A stretch of DNA of 64,000 bases from Anaerobranca californiensis DSM 14826 (GCF_900142275.1 NZ_FRAI01000005.1:1-64000); one strand, 5' to 3'; counted from the first letter of the stretch, positions 52,588-62,155 are shown. A program made the numbers and translations. The notes: generated by a model not told the origin, from the letters alone.

Positions 52588-52651
52588 TGTAGGGAAGGCG
52601 ATAGCAAATTCCTTAAGGAAAATATATTTTTCTTTGCAAGTCTTGCCTACA
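52588..52651 (-). ncRNA. Structured element, possibly a small RNA or long terminator
   Basis: On the minus strand TGTAGG (52646-52651) pairs with CCTACA (52588-52593), GCAAA with TTTGC (52632-52636 with 52603-52607), and TTCC with GGAA around TTAA. A tail CCTTATTTTTT follows. It lies in the 344-base gap between pduL and the FMN lipoprotein, which otherwise holds only A/T-rich DNA. No known RNA family is recognised. Confidence 0.4.
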
Positions 52652-52656
52652 CATTA

Positions 52657-52686
52657 AAAGATAGTAGGTATTAACCTACTATCTTT
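52657..52686 (-). terminator. Terminator of pduL, stop codon in its loop
   Basis: AAAGATAGTAGGT (52657-52669) and ACCTACTATCTTT (52674-52686) around a four-base loop that contains the pduL stop. Confidence 0.87.
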
Positions 52687-53246
52687 ACTTTATCTCCATT
52701 TGCTAAGCCTGCTGCATTAGCTTCATCTGTATCAATATGGAATTCTAATGCAAAGGATTCATGTACCCTGACAAGGACATTTTTAAAAATTACTCCCCGT
52801 TCGCCATCAACTTCTACTTGTACTAATTGCTTATCAACTAAACCAAGCTCTTCGGCATCAGTTGTATGCATATGAATATGCCTTTGAGCTAGTATAACAC
52901 CTTCTTTAAGCTCTACTTTTCCTTTAGGTCCGATTATGGTAATTGGCGAAGAATTAGCTAAAGCCCCTGAATCTCTGACAGGAGGTTTAATCCCAAGTAT
53001 AAAACTATCGGTTTTTGAGATTTCTACCTGGGTTTGTTTCCTTGCAGGCCCTAAAACCCTAACTTTTTCTATGGAACCTTTTGGCCCTTGAAGGGTAACA
53101 GTTTCTTCTGCCGCATATTGGCCTGGTTGAGATAACTCTTTTAGTGGCTTTAACTCATAGCATTGACCATATAATGTATAGATATCTTCTTGTGACAAAT
53201 GAAGGTGTCTATTAGATACACCAACAGGAATGAGTTTAGACATCAT
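52671..53246 (-). CDS. pduL: PduL-type phosphotransacylase
   Basis: 191 residues. Converts acyl-CoA (acetyl or propionyl) and phosphate to acyl-phosphate. Two repeated beta-barrel domains carry the metal-binding histidines: VSNRHLHLS near residue 10 and RHIHMHTTDAEELG near 125. It lacks the long N-terminal encapsulation peptide of microcompartment forms and has no shell genes nearby, so it is probably the cytosolic acetate-forming enzyme paired with an acetate kinase elsewhere. The start has tandem ATGs behind GGGAGG. Confidence 0.92.
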   Translation of the reverse strand: MMSKLIPVGVSNRHLHLSQEDIYTLYGQCYELKPLKELSQPGQYAAEETVTLQGPKGSIEKVRVLGPARKQTQVEISKTDSFILGIKPPVRDSGALANSSPITIIGPKGKVELKEGVILAQRHIHMHTTDAEELGLVDKQLVQVEVDGERGVIFKNVLVRVHESFALEFHIDTDEANAAGLANGDKVKIVG

Positions 53247-53341
53247 AATTCCTCCCTTGAAGTAGACTATTTTCTATATATATTATTACATGAAACAGCT
53301 ATCCTTGCAAGGATTATTACAGATTTTATTACTTTTTATTT

Positions 53342-54736
53342 TTAATCTCCCATATCTTCGGTATGTTCATCTTCATTATCTACTTCTTCGGTATAGCTTT
53401 CAGATTCAGTACTTTTAATTCCAATATATATAATTTCTTTTACTGGTCTATAAGTATCTATTGATATTAACTCTTTTCTGGTAATACCATTAACATCTGT
53501 AATAATTTTATATGTCGTAACTTTATATCCTACCTGCCCCTTTTGAATAATTTTCTTTTCTCCCCTCTTTATATTTAATTTTTCAATTTTTTCAATTTGA
53601 TAAGGGATTATTTCTTCAACGGTCTCAAATTCTATATCGGGAAAAAGGGGTTTATAACTGTAGAAATCTACTATTAAATGGGTAGAAGTTGTTAAAGTAT
53701 TAATTATAATCCCATATTCAGTGTTATTTTTAAATCTTAGATCTAAATATGGATAACTTATCGTAGCATCTAAACCTTTTGGCAAATATGATACTGGGCG
53801 GCCGTGATTGTGCCTTTGTAAAATTTCTAAATTGGCCTTTAATGCTCCGACATAGATAGTTGATGAAACTTGACAAATTCCGCCACCTATTCCCGGGACA
53901 AATTGACCATCAACTATAATAGTTGCTTCTTTATAGCCCCCTGTTTCGTCAGCAGGTCCTACTAGTTTGTTAAATGAAAACTCTTCACCTGGTAATAACA
54001 AAATGTTTTTTATATTTCCTGCTGCTAATTTAATGTTATGCAACCTATTTTCAGAAGAATCACCATAGTATGTTTGTACTGAAAATAAGTGATCAATAAC
54101 TTTTAAATTTTCTAATTGTACAGTAGTTATTTGAGGTACAAGGGTTTTATAAGATATTTTGCTTTTATATTTTCCTTCACTTATAGCTTGATAAATTTCT
54201 TCAATAGTTTCCTCAATATTAATAGTTTTACCTTCCCGATGAGGTAAGATATTTACTTTTTTGTCTGATGTAATGAAAAATTCGGCATTTTTAGGGGGGA
54301 TTTCTTCTTCACTTCGTATTTTATCAATATAGTTTAATATACTTTTACTAAGGGTAAATTCAATTTTATAATATTGGGGAGAATTTCTTACAAAAAATCC
54401 TTTGATAAAACTATTTTTTTTCTGTTTTTTTAAAATATTTGTCAATCCTTCTTCTATCTTAAAATAGACTATTTCTTCCATTGGTAATTCCCATTGTTTA
54501 ATATTATTTTCTAAAACAAAGATACCCTTTGTGTTTAAAGCTGCATTTAAAATTACAACAGCATCTTCTAAAGATAGATTTCCAATAGGTACTTCATTTA
54601 CATATATACCGGGATAAAATATATGATTAAACCTTTGGTTATCTAGATATAAATATATCAATGAAGTAATAAATATTAAAACAAGTATTGATATTAGTAT
54701 AACTAGTATTAGTATAACTAGTATTTTCTTTTTCAA
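53342..54736 (-). CDS. VanW-family/G5-domain surface protein
   Basis: 464 residues with an N-terminal membrane anchor (about 4-30). Then come a peptidoglycan-binding-4-like region (about 40-200), the VanW domain (about 225-360, GEEFSFNKLVGPADETGGYK and GGGICQVSSTIYVGAL), and a G5 domain (about 370-440). Domain names suggest cell-wall association (YoaR type). The acidic tail (EEVDNEDEHTEDMG) is low in complexity. The start is TTG 54736, eight bases after GGAGG; that site is in a hairpin. Two exact 15-base copies (54693-54722) encode Ile/Leu/Val-rich anchor residues. Confidence 0.85.
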   Translation of the reverse strand: MKKKILVILILVILISILVLIFITSLIYLYLDNQRFNHIFYPGIYVNEVPIGNLSLEDAVVILNAALNTKGIFVLENNIKQWELPMEEIVYFKIEEGLTNILKKQKKNSFIKGFFVRNSPQYYKIEFTLSKSILNYIDKIRSEEEIPPKNAEFFITSDKKVNILPHREGKTINIEETIEEIYQAISEGKYKSKISYKTLVPQITTVQLENLKVIDHLFSVQTYYGDSSENRLHNIKLAAGNIKNILLLPGEEFSFNKLVGPADETGGYKEATIIVDGQFVPGIGGGICQVSSTIYVGALKANLEILQRHNHGRPVSYLPKGLDATISYPYLDLRFKNNTEYGIIINTLTTSTHLIVDFYSYKPLFPDIEFETVEEIIPYQIEKIEKLNIKRGEKKIIQKGQVGYKVTTYKIITDVNGITRKELISIDTYRPVKEIIYIGIKSTESESYTEEVDNEDEHTEDMGD

Positions 54737-54743
54737 TGAAAAC

Positions 54744-54772
54744 ACCTCCTTCAGTAATATATTGAAGGAGGT
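54744..54772 (-). promoter_or_regulatory. Hairpin that hides the vanW ribosome site
   Basis: ACCTCCTTCA and TGAAGGAGGT (54744-54753 with 54763-54772) form a perfect 10-bp stem with a nine-base loop. The 3' arm in the mRNA is the GGAGG site of the VanW gene. It may also act as a partial terminator for the GntR gene. Confidence 0.65.
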
Positions 54773-54783
54773 TAATAATTAGA

Positions 54784-55776
54784 CTATAAACTAATTCTTT
54801 TTCTTTTAACTTCTAGTAAAGTACTTTTTAAAAGATTTATTGAAGCTAAATCAGGTTGAAAAACAAATTCTATTATCTCTTTATTCTGGAGATTCCCTAA
54901 AATTTTAGCTAATTTCATCCTCTTACCTGGTGAAGTGATGAAATATTTATATTTTAGTAAAACCTTTTCAAGGGTTGTATCATCGATATCCTTTGTTAAA
55001 AACTGAGTTAATTGTAAATGATTAATTCCAGCACTTTGTAGACTAGACTTAATTTTATTGGCAAAGGTTTCAGAATGGCAGATCAAAGCAACCTTTTGTT
55101 CTGCTGGCAATCTAGCTATTTTTACTATTGATTCTAGATGGGGTGAAAGGGCTATTGGAATCAGTTCTGTATTTTGTGAAATGGGGATGCTTTTAATTTG
55201 TTCAAAATGGAAAAATGTTGTAACTAAAATATCAGCTTTTTCACTGATAACAGCATATTGACTGGGATTATTTAAAATTTCATCTAACAATAACGGTTCA
55301 ACTATAATAGATAAAGCTTGGGATAATTGTTTTGAGATATATTCTACTTGCTCTTTATTACATTCTATAAAAAACACCTTAACAGAGGTAAGGATATCTT
55401 TTTTTTCCCGGGCTCTGACATGCATTATTGCTAAAATTTCATCAATTTTAAAACCTAAAGATAATCCTTCATCAAGGCATAAATCAACAACTTTCATTAA
55501 TCGCTCTTTTCTACTTTCTTTCTTTAATGCCTCATCTGCTTCGGCGACAAAGGTTCCCCTACCTTGTTGACAAAACAAAATACCTTCACTTACCAATTCT
55601 TGATAAGCTACACTTATAGTGTTTCTACTGACATTTAATTCTTTAGATAGTTCCCTTTCTGTAGGTATTTTCATTCCATGTTTCCAAATACCTTCGTTTA
55701 TTAACCTTCTAATATTATCTTTGACCTGAACGTAGAGTGGAATTTTACTGTCTTTATCTAGATAAAAATTGGACAT
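54784..55776 (-). CDS. GntR-family regulator with unusual C-terminal domain
   Basis: 330 residues. The N-terminal winged helix (about 8-75) is of the GntR/YtrA style (IPLYVQVKDNIRRLINEGIW, and LSKELNVSRNTISVAYQELV). The rest is not an aminotransferase or UTRA domain. It has alternating strands and helices with DILVTTFFHFEQIKSI, reminiscent of a periplasmic-binding-like sensor, but the ligand is unknown. Its ATG overlaps the stop of the PHP gene by one base. Confidence 0.82.
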   Translation of the reverse strand: MSNFYLDKDSKIPLYVQVKDNIRRLINEGIWKHGMKIPTERELSKELNVSRNTISVAYQELVSEGILFCQQGRGTFVAEADEALKKESRKERLMKVVDLCLDEGLSLGFKIDEILAIMHVRAREKKDILTSVKVFFIECNKEQVEYISKQLSQALSIIVEPLLLDEILNNPSQYAVISEKADILVTTFFHFEQIKSIPISQNTELIPIALSPHLESIVKIARLPAEQKVALICHSETFANKIKSSLQSAGINHLQLTQFLTKDIDDTTLEKVLLKYKYFITSPGKRMKLAKILGNLQNKEIIEFVFQPDLASINLLKSTLLEVKRKRISL

Positions 55777-56597
55777 TACATCCTCTCCCTTTCTTTATAT
55801 ATCTTTTCAAATGCAGATATATATTCCTTAGGTATTTTTACTGTGCCAAGAAGTAGTTCCTTACCTTTACCTATACCATGACAGTCAGAGCCTCCGGTAA
55901 CAATTAAATTATGTTGTAGGGCTTTATTTAAATAATAATTACTATCTTCTTCGGTATGCTCACTGTGAAAAACTTCTAAACCATCCACATGGGGTAATAG
56001 TTCATTGACAATATCCTCATCTTTTACTAGTTTAGGATGTGCCAAAACAGCAATTCCATTGGCATCGCGGATTAAGTTAATGGCATCGTAAGGTGAAAGT
56101 TTAAATCGTTCAACATAGGCCGGTTTCCCTTGGTCTATATATTCATCAAAAATCTCCCCAACTGTTTTCCCATAACCCTTTTTAATCATAGCTAAAGCAA
56201 TATGGGGTCTTCCTATGGATTCTCCTTTGCTTTGTTCTAACACATCTTCAAAAGTTATAGAAATATTTAATTGGTTTAACTTAGTAATAATTTTTTTAAC
56301 CCTATTAACCCTTTCATTTCTCAAATATTCAATTGTTTCTACCAGTTTGTGATTAAAAATATCGATAAAATATCCCAGTATATGAACTTCTTTTTTTCTA
56401 TATTCTGTGTTTATTTCTATTCCAGGAACTAGTTTAATTTTTTTGCCTTTTACTAAATTTATAGCTTCCTGTACCCCGGAAATAGTATCATGGTCTGTTA
56501 TGGAGATAATTTCTAAATTTAAACTTTCGGCAATGTCTATTATTTTTTCAATAGACATTGTTCCATCAGAATGCAATGAATGTATATGCAGATCCAA
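55776..56597 (-). CDS. PHP-domain phosphoesterase (YciV type)
   Basis: 273 residues. Metal-binding motifs of the PHP family are all present: DLHIHSLHSDGTMS at the N-terminus, SITDHDTISG, GIEINTEY, AHPKLV and GGSDCHG. YciV relatives are 3',5'-nucleotide phosphatases or 5'-3' RNases. The TTG start follows AAGGAGGAATAAAA. It lies in the chain dipeptidase-PHP-GntR-VanW. Confidence 0.9.
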   Translation of the reverse strand: MDLHIHSLHSDGTMSIEKIIDIAESLNLEIISITDHDTISGVQEAINLVKGKKIKLVPGIEINTEYRKKEVHILGYFIDIFNHKLVETIEYLRNERVNRVKKIITKLNQLNISITFEDVLEQSKGESIGRPHIALAMIKKGYGKTVGEIFDEYIDQGKPAYVERFKLSPYDAINLIRDANGIAVLAHPKLVKDEDIVNELLPHVDGLEVFHSEHTEEDSNYYLNKALQHNLIVTGGSDCHGIGKGKELLLGTVKIPKEYISAFEKIYKERERM

Positions 56598-56600
56598 ATT

Positions 56601-57551
56601 TTATTCCTCCTTAAAATAATGGGATAAGAAATTGTAAAAGTTACTATAAAAAACTTTATCAATTTCTTGATGGGAAAAACCCCGTTCTCCCATTCTTTGA
56701 ACTATTTTTACCATGTCCCTAACATCTTTTATTCCTTGAGGTAAAATATTAACACCATCAAAATCACTGCCTATCCCCACATATTCTATACCGACTAAAT
56801 CTCCTATATAACAAATATGATCAATAATATGATCAATACTAGCTTCTTCTGGATCATTTGTTAAGTGATATGGGACAAAGTTTACCCCGATTAATCCTCT
56901 AGTTTGGGCTATTCCTTTAATTTGCTCATCAGATAAGTTTCTTCCATGATTACATAGTTTCTTTACATTAGAATGGGATGCTAAAACTGGGTGAGTATAA
57001 AGCTCTATACAGTCCCAAAAACCTTTTACAGAAATATGAGAAACATCTAGAATCATTTTAAGCTCAGACATTCTATTTACAACTTCCTTACCAAAGATTG
57101 TCAATCCACCACCCCTTGGTTCTCCAATACCATCACATAATAAATTGCTATTATTCCAAGTTAATCCAATGGATCTAACTCCAAGTTGATAAAAAATGTC
57201 TATCAAATGGAGATTTTTATTAATTACTTCTCCTCCTTCTAAGCTAATTACCGCCCCTACTTTACCAGGAGCTAAATTAGTAAAAGTACTTTTATCAGTC
57301 ACTAAAAATAATCTACTATCTGAATTGATACTCCGTAGTAGTTTATTTACCATTGATAAGCCAGTTTCCAAAGCCTGATTTAAATATTGGGGCTCTATAA
57401 ATATTGCAAAAAATTGTAACAAAACATTGGCGGATATAAGTCTTTCTAGATCTATATGGCCTATTTCATTTAATTTATGGAAATCATAATCATTATTATC
57501 AAATAATAACAAAGTATCACAATGAGCATCAATTATTTTAATATCTTCCAA
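56601..57551 (-). CDS. Membrane-dipeptidase family (M19) dipeptidase
   Basis: 316 residues of the amidohydrolase-fold renal dipeptidase family. Zn ligands: DAHCDTLL near residue 8, the bridging Glu in ISLEGGEV near 105, LDVSHISVKGFWD near 180, and ASHSNVKKLCNHGRN near 200. The conserved GIGSDFDG is near 260. Cleaves dipeptides, including D-amino-acid ones. TTG start behind GGGAGAG. Confidence 0.94.
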   Translation of the reverse strand: MEDIKIIDAHCDTLLLFDNNDYDFHKLNEIGHIDLERLISANVLLQFFAIFIEPQYLNQALETGLSMVNKLLRSINSDSRLFLVTDKSTFTNLAPGKVGAVISLEGGEVINKNLHLIDIFYQLGVRSIGLTWNNSNLLCDGIGEPRGGGLTIFGKEVVNRMSELKMILDVSHISVKGFWDCIELYTHPVLASHSNVKKLCNHGRNLSDEQIKGIAQTRGLIGVNFVPYHLTNDPEEASIDHIIDHICYIGDLVGIEYVGIGSDFDGVNILPQGIKDVRDMVKIVQRMGERGFSHQEIDKVFYSNFYNFLSHYFKEE

Positions 57552-57615
57552 TTTGGTTCTCTCCCTTATTTAGTTATTATTACCTAAATATTAACAATGA
57601 ATCAAAAAATTATAA

Positions 57616-57644
57616 AACCTGTTTACGGAGAGTGTAAACAGGTT
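57616..57644 (-). terminator. Terminator after spoVS
   Basis: AACCTGTTTAC and GTAAACAGGTT (57616-57626 with 57634-57644) around a seven-base loop; the minus strand continues TTATAATTTTTT. Confidence 0.88.
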
Positions 57645-57652
57645 CCCTTAGT

Positions 57653-57913
57653 TTACCTAGGTTCAACTATCAATTTGATAGCTGTTCTTTCTTCACCATC
57701 AATCTGAATATCAGTGAAAGCTGGTATACAGATTAGGTCTACTCCACTAGGTGCAACAAATCCTCTAGCAATTGCTACAGCTTTAATAGCTTGATTTAGC
57801 GCTCCAGCTCCTATGGCTTGTAGCTCTGCGCCTCCCCTTTCCCTGAGTACTCCTGCTAGAGCACCGGCTACTGAATTAGGATTTGATTTTGCTGATACTT
57901 TTAATACTTCCAT
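57653..57913 (-). CDS. spoVS: Stage V sporulation protein S
   Basis: 86 residues, the full family length, highly conserved (MEVLKVSAKSNPNSVAGALA and GLICIP-like VDLICIPAFTDIQIDGEERTA). SpoVS is an Alba-like small protein needed for coat assembly and septation timing in B. subtilis. It follows ymdB as in Bacillus and has its own terminator. Confidence 0.96.
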   Translation of the reverse strand: MEVLKVSAKSNPNSVAGALAGVLRERGGAELQAIGAGALNQAIKAVAIARGFVAPSGVDLICIPAFTDIQIDGEERTAIKLIVEPR

Positions 57914-58015
57914 TACTGATTACCCCCTCAAATATAGAGTATTTTGTATTTTCCCTTTATATATATTCTACATAAAAATAAAAATACCTTTTTTTTTTAA
58001 AAAAAATTCTATAAT

Positions 58016-58774
58016 TTAATTGATAATTTTTATAGGGGTAATAATTTTCCCATCTAAATCTAGAAAAACTCCATTTAATTGATTAGGACCTTTTTCTAAA
58101 ACGGAAAATTTTGATGGCATTTTAGTAATAAATTTTTTAATGACTTCTTCTTTTTCAACTCCTAGTATACCATCATAAGGGCCAGTCATGCCAACATCAG
58201 TTATGTATAAAGTTCCTTTGTTTAAAACCCTAAAATCTGCAGTTTGTACATGGGTATGGGTACCTAACACTGCACTTACTCTACCATCTAAATACCACCC
58301 CATTGCTAATTTTTCAGAAGTAGCTTCTCCGTGAAAATCAACAATTATATAATCTGAACTGGTAGTAGCTAAAATATTGTCAATTGTTTTAAAAGGACAA
58401 TTAAGGTTGTCTAAATAAACTAATCCAGATAAATTGATAATTAGTATTTTTTTATTGTTAATAGTAACTGTGGTAAATCCTTTTCCAGGACAAATATCGG
58501 GATAATTTGCAGGTCTTATAATCCTCAAATCATTTTCTAAGAGGGGATATAATTCTTTTTTATCCCAAACATGATTTCCCATTGTTATAATATCAATTCC
58601 ACTTTCGAAAAGTTCGTCTGCTATTTTAGGTGTTAATCCTTTACCTCCAGCAGCATTTTCCCCATTAGCAATAATTAAATCTGGCTTGTACTCTTCCACT
58701 AAAGCTGATATGTTTTCCCGTAAAATTTTTCTACCTGGGCTTCCTACAATATCACCAATAAAAATAACTTTCAT
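58016..58774 (-). CDS. ymdB: YmdB-family metallophosphoesterase
   Basis: 252 residues. A calcineurin-like phosphoesterase of the TIGR00282 type with FIGDIVGSPGRK, IANGENAAGGKG, MGNHVWDKKE, VDFHGEATSEK and GTHTHVQTAD, all metal-binding motifs. B. subtilis YmdB hydrolyses cyclic nucleotides and affects biofilm and sporulation gene expression. ATG 58774 lies behind GGAGG; seven residues of a longer frame are discarded. It follows rny. Confidence 0.95.
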   Translation of the reverse strand: MKVIFIGDIVGSPGRKILRENISALVEEYKPDLIIANGENAAGGKGLTPKIADELFESGIDIITMGNHVWDKKELYPLLENDLRIIRPANYPDICPGKGFTTVTINNKKILIINLSGLVYLDNLNCPFKTIDNILATTSSDYIIVDFHGEATSEKLAMGWYLDGRVSAVLGTHTHVQTADFRVLNKGTLYITDVGMTGPYDGILGVEKEEVIKKFITKMPSKFSVLEKGPNQLNGVFLDLDGKIITPIKIIN

Positions 58775-58829
58775 TTTAACCTCCAAAATTATCATAATAT
58801 AAATAAAAATATTATTAACATATTTTAAA

Positions 58830-58858
58830 AAAATAAAGGGAATTTCTCCCTTTATTTT
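58830..58858 (-). terminator. Terminator overlapping the rny end
   Basis: AAAATAAAGGGA and TCCCTTTATTTT (58830-58841 with 58847-58858). The rny stop lies in the 5' arm. The minus strand continues with T. Confidence 0.8.
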
Positions 58859-60402
58859 GCATACTCTACAACCCTTGTTTCCCTTATTACTGTAACTTTT
58901 ATTTGACCTGGATATTCCAGTTCATTTTCGATCTTTTTAGTTATTTCTCTAGCAATATTTACCGCTAAAGTGTCGTCAATTTTCTCTGGTTTTACCATGA
59001 TTCTAATTTCACGACCTGCCTGAATAGCAAAGGATTTTTCTACACCTTCAAAGGATTCTGCAATTTCCTCTAATTTTTGTAAACGTTTTATATAGTTTTC
59101 CAATGTTTCCCTTCTAGCTCCAGGACGGGCAGCGGAAATAGCGTCAGCAGCTTGTACAATAACTGCTTCAATAGTTTGGGGTTCTTCATCACCATGATGG
59201 GCAGCAATACAGTGAATAACTTCAGGACTTTCTTTGTATTTTTTAGCAAGTTCTGCTCCAATAGCCACATGAGGCCCTTCTACTTCATGATCCACTGCCT
59301 TACCAATATCATGTAACAATCCACCCCTTTTAGCTAATTTAACATCGGCATTTAGTTCAGCTGCCATTACACCAGCTAAATGGGCTACTTCTAAAGAGTG
59401 TTTTAAAACATTTTGGCCATAACTAGTTCTAAATTTTAAGCGTCCTAAAAGTTTTATGAGTTCTGGATGGATTCCATGAATACCAGCTTCGAAAGTTGCT
59501 TGTTCTCCTTCCTCCCGGATTTGAGCTTCCACTTCTTTCTGTGCTTTCGCTACCATTTCTTCTATGCGACCAGGATGAATCCTTCCATCTACAATCAGTT
59601 TTTCTAGAGCGATCCTTGCTATTTCCCTTCGTATAGGATCAAAACCTGATAAAATTACGGCTTCAGGTGTGTCATCGATAATTAAATCAATACCAGTCAA
59701 AGTTTCTAAAGCCCGGATATTTCTACCTTCTCTACCAATGATTCTACCTTTCATTTCATCATTAGGTAGCGGCACAACTGAAACCGTTGATTCAGCTACA
59801 TGATCTGCTGCACACCGTTGAATAGCTAGTGAAATAATATTTCTAGCTTTCTTTTCAGCTTCTTCTTTAGCTTGTTCTTCTACTTCTTTAATCATCATCG
59901 CCATTTCATGTTGAATTTCTTTTCTAACATTAGAAAGCAAAATCTCTTTAGCTTCAGATGTCGTTAGAGATGAAATTCTTTCAAGTTCTTTTAATTGTTG
60001 AAGTTGTAAGTCCTCTAAACTTTTTTGTAATTCAGCAATTTCTAGTTCTTTCTTATTCAAATTTTCTTCTTTCTTTTCTAGATTTTCAATTTTCTTATCT
60101 AGAGTTTCTTCTTTTTGGATAATTCTTTTTTCAAGTCTTTGAATTTCCAATCTTCTTTCTTTGCTTTCCTTTTCAAATTCACTTCTTAATTTTAGAATAT
60201 CTTCTTTAGCTTCTAGTAATATTTCCCGTTTTTTACCTTCAGCTTCTTTTTTAGCTTCTTCGATTATTCTTAGAGCTTCTTGTTCTGCTGAAGAAATTTT
60301 TGCTTCAGCTATCAATTTTCTTATTATATAACCAATACCTAGGGCCACGACCCCTACTGAGATAGTTACTATAATTTGAGTAGTTTGATTAATTGTGTTC
60401 AC
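58852..60402 (-). CDS. rny: Ribonuclease Y
   Basis: 516 residues. Membrane-bound endoribonuclease that initiates mRNA decay. An N-terminal helix (about 8-28), a long Lys/Glu coiled coil (about 30-200), a KH domain (about 208-270, [15 protein letters not shown]), and an HD domain (about 330-430, [12 protein letters not shown]) are seen. The start is odd: the GTG at 60402 forms part of the GGAGGTG ribosome site itself. The next in-frame alternatives are an ATT eight bases downstream or an unrecognised leader. Confidence 0.95.
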   Translation of the reverse strand: MNTINQTTQIIVTISVGVVALGIGYIIRKLIAEAKISSAEQEALRIIEEAKKEAEGKKREILLEAKEDILKLRSEFEKESKERRLEIQRLEKRIIQKEETLDKKIENLEKKEENLNKKELEIAELQKSLEDLQLQQLKELERISSLTTSEAKEILLSNVRKEIQHEMAMMIKEVEEQAKEEAEKKARNIISLAIQRCAADHVAESTVSVVPLPNDEMKGRIIGREGRNIRALETLTGIDLIIDDTPEAVILSGFDPIRREIARIALEKLIVDGRIHPGRIEEMVAKAQKEVEAQIREEGEQATFEAGIHGIHPELIKLLGRLKFRTSYGQNVLKHSLEVAHLAGVMAAELNADVKLAKRGGLLHDIGKAVDHEVEGPHVAIGAELAKKYKESPEVIHCIAAHHGDEEPQTIEAVIVQAADAISAARPGARRETLENYIKRLQKLEEIAESFEGVEKSFAIQAGREIRIMVKPEKIDDTLAVNIAREITKKIENELEYPGQIKVTVIRETRVVEYAK

Positions 60403-60430
60403 CTCCTTTATAATATAAAAAAATTAACCG

Positions 60431-60517
60431 AGTAGCCCCAGTTAAATAGGATAATAACTAATATACTATTAATTAAAATATCCAATTTTCCTCTATATAT
60501 TAAAGCACAGGGCTACT
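60431..60517. repeat. Inverted repeat in the rny-recX gap
   Basis: AGTAGCCC (60431-60438) and GGGCTACT (60510-60517) are exact complements 71 bases apart. On the plus strand the second arm runs into GTTTTTTT. On the minus strand a small TTAAC/GTTAA hairpin (60424-60445) followed by seven T holds one arm in its loop. The rest of the 222-base gap is A/T-rich without a gene. Confidence 0.5.
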
Positions 60518-60624
60518 GTTTTTTTCTTAGTTTATACATTAATATTGTATATTTTTTGAAATACCATGTCAAGTTGATGTTTAATATTTATCCATGAAAT
60601 TCCATTAGGCAATTAATCCTATTT

Positions 60625-61071
60625 TTATTCTTCTTTTTTTAAATTATTGATTACTTTTGATACAACTTCCATTGGAAAGCCCTTACGTAACAAAAAGGCA
60701 TAAGTTTTTCTTAATGAATCTATATCATTTTTCCCTTTTAATTTTTTCTTGCCTTGTTCTAAGGCAATTGAATAATAATCAGTATTTTCTTCTTTTTCTA
60801 TTTGATAATATTTATCTTTACATATTCCTTTTTGTTGTAATCTGTATTGTATTTTAATAGGACCATTCCCTTTGTTTTTAGTTTGATTTCTATGAAAGCA
60901 AATTATATAATCCATATCATTGATATAATTATATTCCTTTAACTTATTTATAACTGTAGTAATTATTTCATCACTAAATCCTTTACTTTGAAGATAATTT
61001 ACTATTTCATATTCAGTTCTTCCCCTATAAGATAAATACTTTAATGCTAAGGACATTGCTTTTTCAAACAT
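60625..61071 (-). CDS. recX: Regulatory protein RecX
   Basis: 148 residues of small helical repeats typical of RecX (SYRGRTEYEIVNYLQSKGFS, YNYINDMDYIICF, and KTYAFLLRKGFP). RecX modulates RecA filaments. It is somewhat short for the family and lies 33 bases behind recA, separated by a small hairpin that may lower its expression. Confidence 0.9.
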   Translation of the reverse strand: MFEKAMSLALKYLSYRGRTEYEIVNYLQSKGFSDEIITTVINKLKEYNYINDMDYIICFHRNQTKNKGNGPIKIQYRLQQKGICKDKYYQIEKEENTDYYSIALEQGKKKLKGKNDIDSLRKTYAFLLRKGFPMEVVSKVINNLKKEE

Positions 61072-61096
61072 AATTCAATCTCCTCTAGGCTAAATA

Positions 61097-61115
61097 ACCA
61101 GGCATTAAGCCTGGT
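61097..61115 (-). terminator. Weak hairpin between recA and recX, recA stop in loop
   Basis: ACCAGGC and GCCTGGT (61097-61103 with 61109-61115) around ATTAA, which holds the recA stop. The following U tract is weak, so read-through to recX is likely. Confidence 0.6.
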
Positions 61116-62121
61116 CTAGTTCCCCCGTTGAGGTAGAAGATGTTAATTTATAATATTCTCTAATCTTATCCTCTATTTTTTTACAAATTTCAGGATTATC
61201 CTTTAAAAATTGTTTGGCATTTTCCCTGCCTTGTCCTAATCTTTCATTTTCAAAAGAATACCATGCTCCACTTTTCGTGATTATATCTATATTAGCACCG
61301 ATATCTAAAATACATCCTTCCTTAGATATCCCTTCACCATACATAATATCAAATTCTGCCGATTTAAATGGAGGAGCTATTTTATTCTTTACTACTTTAA
61401 TCTTTGTCCTACTTCCAACCATATCTTGTCCTTGTTTTAAAGTATCTGTTTTCCTTACATCTAGCCTTACAGAAGCATAAAATTTAAGGGCACGTCCACC
61501 CGGTGTTGTTTCAGGGCTACCAAACATCACACCAACTTTTTCCCGTAGCTGGTTAATAAAAATAGCAATGGTCCTGGATTTACTAATAGCACCTGATAAT
61601 TTTCTCAAAGCTTGGCTCATTAAACGGGCTTGTAATCCTACATGGGAATCTCCCATTTCCCCTTCTATTTCAGCTTTTGGTACTAGTGCTGCAACTGAAT
61701 CGATAACAATTATATCTATAGCACCACTCCGGACTAAAGCTTCAGCGATTTCTAAAGCTTGTTCACCGGTATCAGGTTGTGATACATAAAGTTCTTCTAT
61801 GTTTACCCCTAATTTTTGAGCATAAACAGGATCTAAAGCATGTTCAGCATCGATAAAAGCAGCAGTGCCCCCTTGTTTTTGAGCTTCTGCTATAGCATGA
61901 AGGGCAACTGTAGTTTTACCTGATGATTCAGGGCCAAAAATTTCAATAATTCTCCCCCTTGGAAAACCACCGGTCCCTAATGCGATATCTAAATCTAAAC
62001 ATCCTGTGGATATAGTAGAAACTGCTAATGATGTGTTTTCACCTAATTTCATTATAGAGCCTTTACCAAATTGTTTTTCGATTTGATGTAAGGCCATTTC
62101 CAAAGCTTTTTTCTTTTCCAT
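61105..62121 (-). CDS. recA: Recombinase RecA
   Basis: 338 residues. Strand exchange and co-protease for LexA. Walker A is [12 protein letters not shown], with the QEIxE-like region and LNYCSG-free N-terminus starting [23 protein letters not shown] loop motifs [20 protein letters not shown] are present. ATG 62121 follows GGGGGAGG. The promoter contains an SOS box. Confidence 0.98.
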   Translation of the reverse strand: MEKKKALEMALHQIEKQFGKGSIMKLGENTSLAVSTISTGCLDLDIALGTGGFPRGRIIEIFGPESSGKTTVALHAIAEAQKQGGTAAFIDAEHALDPVYAQKLGVNIEELYVSQPDTGEQALEIAEALVRSGAIDIIVIDSVAALVPKAEIEGEMGDSHVGLQARLMSQALRKLSGAISKSRTIAIFINQLREKVGVMFGSPETTPGGRALKFYASVRLDVRKTDTLKQGQDMVGSRTKIKVVKNKIAPPFKSAEFDIMYGEGISKEGCILDIGANIDIITKSGAWYSFENERLGQGRENAKQFLKDNPEICKKIEDKIREYYKLTSSTSTGELDQA

Positions 62122-62155
62122 ATGTAAACCTCCCCCGGAACAGTAATTTAATATA

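Noticed and set aside
52671..53246. PduL as part of a microcompartment
   Set aside because: No shell protein genes or encapsulation peptide are present.
54693..54722. Two exact 15-base direct repeats
   Set aside because: They encode Ile/Leu/Val-rich membrane-anchor residues; low-complexity codons explain them.
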